Assembly (NCBI GenBank): GCA_007117575.1
Contig: SKGH01000029.1
Span: forward strand, 1-8,234
DNA from: Candidatus Kaiserbacteria bacterium
GTDB lineage: Bacteria > Patescibacteriota > Minisyncoccia > Phycocordibacterales > UBA918
Length of the DNA: 8,234 nt
Direction of reading: 5' to 3'
The notes beneath the pieces are model-generated. The model was not told where the DNA came from, did no database searches, and worked only from the letters and a program-made list of their open reading frames with translations. Shown here in pieces: positions 5,443-8,234 of this stretch (within the stretch, counting starts at the first letter, position 1; each line of letters begins with the position of its first letter). The translations under genes were made by a program, and so were the position numbers.

Positions 5443-7770
5443 TTATCTAGATGCTTCCGGTGAAGAAATGGCGTCTATTTCACACAAACCACCCGCGCAA
5501 GCCAGCTCTCTTTTTTGCTCTGTTTCATCGCTATGTTCATACATTACCAACTTACTAAAGTCTAAAATAGGGAAGTTTTGCATCAACTTCTCATACCTTT
5601 CTTTATTTATAGGTTCGTAGGGAGCCAGTTGGTAAACATGGTCGAAGCGGGGTAGGAAGGAAAGACCACCTACCATGTCCCAATTTTTCTGTAGCCAATT
5701 TATGACCTCTATCCACTCATCTCGTCCTACAGAAATAGTAGCTGAGGGGTTGTGTTCAGTGTAGTTTTGTTTAACTCTTTTCCAGTATTCCAACTGATCC
5801 AAGGCAGTCAGGTCGTCTTTGCAAGCGGTTTCTTCTGGAGATTTTACCGGAAACTCCAATACATAAGTGGTGGCTGTATCTGGAGACTGTCCCACTTCAG
5901 GATGGTGAGGCACACCTTGGTCTTTTAGAAGTGAGAACAGGGAATCAGTGGCTGAGATCCTGATACGTCTTATGTAGTAAGGTGCGTGGCGAGGGTGAAT
6001 TCCTGATGAACAGTTCAAAGTTTGAGACACTGTTCCGGAAGGCTTAACGGCCGTTACTGACGTTGATTGATTAACTCCAAACCGGCTAGCGTATTCTTTA
6101 TTGGTTTGTACTGCTGTTTCTCTTAGCTCGAGCAAAGTTCCAGCATCACGGGCTGCCGCACAGTCCCATTGTCCGGTAATAGACACTCCGAGTAGTCTCT
6201 CTGCTTGACAATTTTCCAACCATTCTTTGCTTATGTAGTTGAAGTTGGTTAGGGTGGACTGATAGGTTCCCAGTATAGTTGCTATTTTTATCTTTCTTAC
6301 CAAGTCTTCACGAGTGTCGTTTGACCTAGCTATTACTTCAGATAGGTTACAGAATTGTTTTGACTGTAGAAGTATTTCACCGCAGGGGTTGGTTCCTATC
6401 GGTCCGTGTACCATGCCGTTTCCATCAAGAAAACCTCTCTCTTTAAAATAGTCAAGTCTTCTTTGCGGTATGGTTTTTGATAGTGAGCCACGATTGAAAA
6501 TCCCTCGCTCACCGGATCCGCTTTTCATTAAAGCCAGCCACTCATCGAGTAGTTCCGTATTGGTAGGAGTGTCTTCATAGACCGCTGAGTTGTTAGCAAC
6601 TGTTCTTTGAGGCTCGGTTAGGTAAAACTGACCATGTTTAGCTCGACGTAAGTCTCTGTCGTCTAGATCAGAAAGAGAGATCATGGCAGTACGTCGCACA
6701 CCACCAGACACAACACACTCTCCGATTTTACAGATTATGTCATGTACATCTAAGGTGCGCAGTCTTCGACCTTGTCGAGAAAGGATAGACTCTCTGGCAA
6801 AATCCAATAGCGCTCTTAGTGGTTCCGGTCCGGAAGCTTTACCTCCCATAGTGTGTAGACGTGCTCCTGAAGGTCGGACCAGAGTATAATCAAACTTCAC
6901 ATCATTACCTTCGTACCATGTTTTTAGACCTATTTCCAGAGCTTCACACCAACCCTCTTTAGAGTCAGCCACGCGATGCCTGGGAACTTTTTTTTGCTCG
7001 ACTTGCCTTTGTATTTGAGGTAGCTGTTCCACGAATCGGCTTTCAACTGAAAAACCTACACCACAACCCTGCATGGAAAGGTACATTATTTCGCTAAAGT
7101 CTCGTAATTTTGTGGGGGCTATGAATGAGCAGTTGTAAGCACATGTGTTACAGCGCCGAGCCGGCTCTCCCGCAAATTGCATGAGACGCATGGAAGGCAT
7201 TACTTCTTGTTTTAATATGGCAGTTCGTACTTCGGCATATTCACCATCGGTCAATTTGTCACCTAAGTTTTCTCGCATGAAGTCGATATAGCGATCAACT
7301 GTCTCTATCCAAGTTTCACGCCGTCCTTCTTTTTCTATCCATCGAGCGTAGGTTCTAAGGTAGACCAGCTCACCCATGGGATTGTCAGTAAAATACTTTG
7401 CACTTTCTTGTGCCAGGGCACGTACACGCTGTGGCACTTCACCGTAACGCTCTCTTTTTCTGGCGTGTTCTGCTCTGTACAAAATGTAGGCTTTAGCGGT
7501 AGCCGGATACTGACAACGAATAAGTTGTTCTTCTACCATATCTTGTACACCTTCAACGGTGGGAAAGAAAGTCTGGTCGCGCTTTTTTTTATTGACTAAC
7601 TTACGAGTAATACCGGTAGCTATATTGTTGGCTATGGTTGTATCTTTTTCTCCCACGGAGCGCATTGCCATTTCTATAGCTCTGGTTATCTTTGTTTTGT
7701 CAAAATCTACTAATGAACCATCTCTTTTACGAATTGATAATGTATTGATGTTTTTTTGGTTGGTACTCAT
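5443..7770 (-). CDS. nrdJ: Adenosylcobalamin-dependent (class II) ribonucleotide reductase with an ATP cone
   Basis: The enzyme reduces ribonucleotides to deoxyribonucleotides using a thiyl radical made from adenosylcobalamin; it needs no oxygen and no separate radical subunit. The 775-aa chain opens with an ATP-cone domain (about residues 10-105: IRKRDGSLVDFD, then VEGVQDMVEEQLI and YPATAKAYILYRAEH), which senses ATP/dATP. The core resembles the Lactobacillus leichmannii triphosphate reductase: LRTYARW (138-144), the redox cysteine C214 in YNCSF, GCGVGFSV (235-242), SGARLHTMGGKASGP (301-315), GECVVSGGVRR (350-360), and GTNPCGEI (459-466) with thiyl cysteine C463 and E465. C474 is the redox partner at the same 11-residue spacing. 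KPSGT is at 576-580. The tail CAGGLC (758-763) is the swinging dithiol that regenerates the active site. All catalytic residues are present. It is likely a triphosphate reductase, but di- against triphosphate use cannot be proven here. It starts at ATG 7770 without a Shine-Dalgarno. Confidence 0.95.
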   Translation of the reverse strand: MSTNQKNINTLSIRKRDGSLVDFDKTKITRAIEMAMRSVGEKDTTIANNIATGITRKLVNKKKRDQTFFPTVEGVQDMVEEQLIRCQYPATAKAYILYRAEHARKRERYGEVPQRVRALAQESAKYFTDNPMGELVYLRTYARWIEKEGRRETWIETVDRYIDFMRENLGDKLTDGEYAEVRTAILKQEVMPSMRLMQFAGEPARRCNTCAYNCSFIAPTKLRDFSEIMYLSMQGCGVGFSVESRFVEQLPQIQRQVEQKKVPRHRVADSKEGWCEALEIGLKTWYEGNDVKFDYTLVRPSGARLHTMGGKASGPEPLRALLDFARESILSRQGRRLRTLDVHDIICKIGECVVSGGVRRTAMISLSDLDDRDLRRAKHGQFYLTEPQRTVANNSAVYEDTPTNTELLDEWLALMKSGSGERGIFNRGSLSKTIPQRRLDYFKERGFLDGNGMVHGPIGTNPCGEILLQSKQFCNLSEVIARSNDTREDLVRKIKIATILGTYQSTLTNFNYISKEWLENCQAERLLGVSITGQWDCAAARDAGTLLELRETAVQTNKEYASRFGVNQSTSVTAVKPSGTVSQTLNCSSGIHPRHAPYYIRRIRISATDSLFSLLKDQGVPHHPEVGQSPDTATTYVLEFPVKSPEETACKDDLTALDQLEYWKRVKQNYTEHNPSATISVGRDEWIEVINWLQKNWDMVGGLSFLPRFDHVYQLAPYEPINKERYEKLMQNFPILDFSKLVMYEHSDETEQKRELACAGGLCEIDAISSPEASR

Positions 7771-7787
7771 GTGACTGAAGGCTATGA

Positions 7788-7793
7788 TTTATA
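7788..7793 (-). promoter_or_regulatory. Candidate -10 box of nrdJ
   Basis: On the minus strand TATAAA lies 17 bases before ATG 7770, directly preceded by TG. A five-of-six -35, TTTACA at 7816-7821, is 22 bases away, which is too far for a standard promoter. The predicted leader is about ten bases. I see no cobalamin riboswitch signature and no clear NrdR box pair in 7771-8052. Confidence 0.3.
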
Positions 7794-7995
7794 CATATTA
7801 CTTTGTTATTTTATATGTAAATCGTCGACTATATTTTTTATGTCTGTGGAAAAAGGGTAAAAAATTCAAATCAACAATAAATAGGCAGATCAGTCTATCT
7901 TGCGAGTTAACAATAAGTCTGGTTTAGTTAATTGTGGAAATGGAAAAGGTAAAAACATCAGTCAATTTACCGGCTATAAGATAAAACTTTTTACC

Positions 7996-8031
7996 ATTAA
8001 GCCTTGAGTAAGTGCTTAATTTTAAAATTTT
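7996..8031 (+). terminator. Terminator-like hairpin upstream of the right RNA copy
   Basis: ATTAAGC (7996-8002) and GCTTAAT (8014-8020) form a perfect seven-pair stem. CTT and AAG inside it (8003-8005, 8010-8012) can add three pairs around GAGT. The sequence that follows is T-rich (TTT, four A, TTTT). It points to + but no + gene precedes it in the window, so it may end an unseen short transcript or insulate the RNA gene that follows. Confidence 0.4.
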
Positions 8032-8033
8032 AG

Positions 8034-8042
8034 TATTATAGA
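8034..8042 (+). promoter_or_regulatory. Possible -10 region of the right RNA copy
   Basis: Overlapping boxes TATTAT (8034-8039) and TATAGA (8037-8042) lie 11-20 bases before the start of the closing helix (8053-8056), the distance expected if transcription began near 8046-8050. No -35 box with good spacing is present, so confidence is low. Confidence 0.25.
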
Positions 8043-8052
8043 GTGTAGTATT

Positions 8053-8234
8053 CATGACTTACGCGTTCCTGATGAAGTTCGAGGCGCTGACACAGCCCCA
8101 GTTTCGGTAACTGTTTATTACTAACGTAATAAACCAAAAAATGTTTTAGTTAGTCACGAAAGAATATAAATGATCACGGAAACTGGAGCTGGGTGAGGGG
8201 TACTTGGTGGTACGATGAAAGGTTTGAGTGACGA
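8053..8234 (+). ncRNA. 5' part of a putative structured RNA (right copy, cut by the window edge)
   Basis: G+C content jumps from about a quarter (7981-8050) to about half (8056-8113) with no open reading frame. Three helices can be drawn. First, bases 8093-8105 pair with 8179-8191 through 12 Watson-Crick pairs and one mismatch. Second, GTTTATTAC (8113-8121) and GTAATAAAC (8126-8134) form a perfect nine-pair hairpin with a TAAC loop. Third, GTAC at 8200-8203 can pair with GTAC at 8210-8213. The closing strand 8056-8067 finds its partner at 116-127 after the left copy. Joined through the 94-base shared segment, the RNA would be about 220 nt. I recognise no known family; a local CAGTT/AACTG hairpin (8100-8104, 8109-8113) would compete with the first helix. 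Confidence 0.6.
8141..8234. repeat. 94-bp direct repeat, right copy
   Basis: This copy matches 1-94 with two transitions (8151 and 8199) and runs to the last base of the window. Since the repeat reaches both window edges, the window may be a contig that ends in a multi-copy sequence or a circular molecule with redundant ends. Confidence 0.97.

Noticed and set aside
7559..7774. Hydrophobic open frame on + opposite the ATP cone of nrdJ
   Set aside because: It lies within conserved nrdJ coding sequence on the other strand; the hydrophobicity follows from the antisense of charged codons.
7771..8052. Possible cobalamin riboswitch in the region upstream of nrdJ
   Set aside because: Neither strand shows the B12-box or the conserved core segments, and the region is AT-rich with little G+C structure on the nrdJ sense strand.
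8069..8075. CTGATGA, the first core element of hammerhead ribozymes, right after the closing-helix strand
   Set aside because: No stem II followed by GAAA fits at a sensible distance, and the bases before the 3' closing strand (GCC) do not form an NUH cleavage site.
1..8234. Mobile element or diversity-generating retroelement bounded by the 94-bp direct repeats
   Set aside because: No transposase, integrase or reverse transcriptase is present between them, and the two differences do not show adenine-specific change.

Overview
The window looks like a stretch of an AT-rich, compact bacterial chromosome. I infer a reduced-genome lineage of the Patescibacteria/CPR type, with moderate confidence. 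The reasons are short intergenic gaps, mostly no Shine-Dalgarno sequence before start codons, -10-like boxes placed almost on top of several ATGs, a cobalamin-dependent (class II) ribonucleotide reductase together with a PduO-type adenosyltransferase, and several short proteins without clear family. All genes read with the standard code and use TAA, TAG and TGA stops. No rRNA, tRNA, transposase or CRISPR array is visible.

Layout. Positions 1-135 are the 3' part of a putative structured RNA. A 127-aa unknown alpha/beta protein follows on + (296-679), closed by a good intrinsic terminator. A small three-helix membrane protein lies on - (781-1062). Then three + strand genes run in one direction: a secreted two-domain protein with an acidic linker (1255-2106), a degenerate Nudix-fold protein (2138-2569), and the replication-associated AAA+ ATPase RarA (2658-3797). 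Convergent to rarA is the PduO-type cob(I)alamin adenosyltransferase (3831-4367, -). A membrane-tethered alpha/beta hydrolase (4589-5386, +) comes next, convergent with a 775-aa adenosylcobalamin-dependent ribonucleotide reductase (5443-7770, -). The last part (7771-8234) is non-coding and ends in the 5' part of the same structured RNA seen at position 1.

How the parts connect. The adenosyltransferase makes adenosylcobalamin, which is the radical-generating cofactor of the class II reductase, so these two genes form a functional pair. RarA acts at stalled replication forks, so part of the window concerns DNA precursor supply and fork maintenance. The other genes have no evident link.

The most interesting element is at the two edges. 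Positions 1-94 and 8141-8234 are direct repeats that differ at only two positions. They lie in a G+C-rich, non-coding segment that can form long helices. One helix of 12 Watson-Crick pairs lies inside the right copy. Another of 11 pairs joins the sequence upstream of the right copy to the sequence downstream of the left copy, just before a T5 run. This suggests an RNA of about 220 nt present at both edges, either as two loci 8.1 kb apart or as one locus at the junction of a circular or terminally redundant contig. I do not recognise its family.
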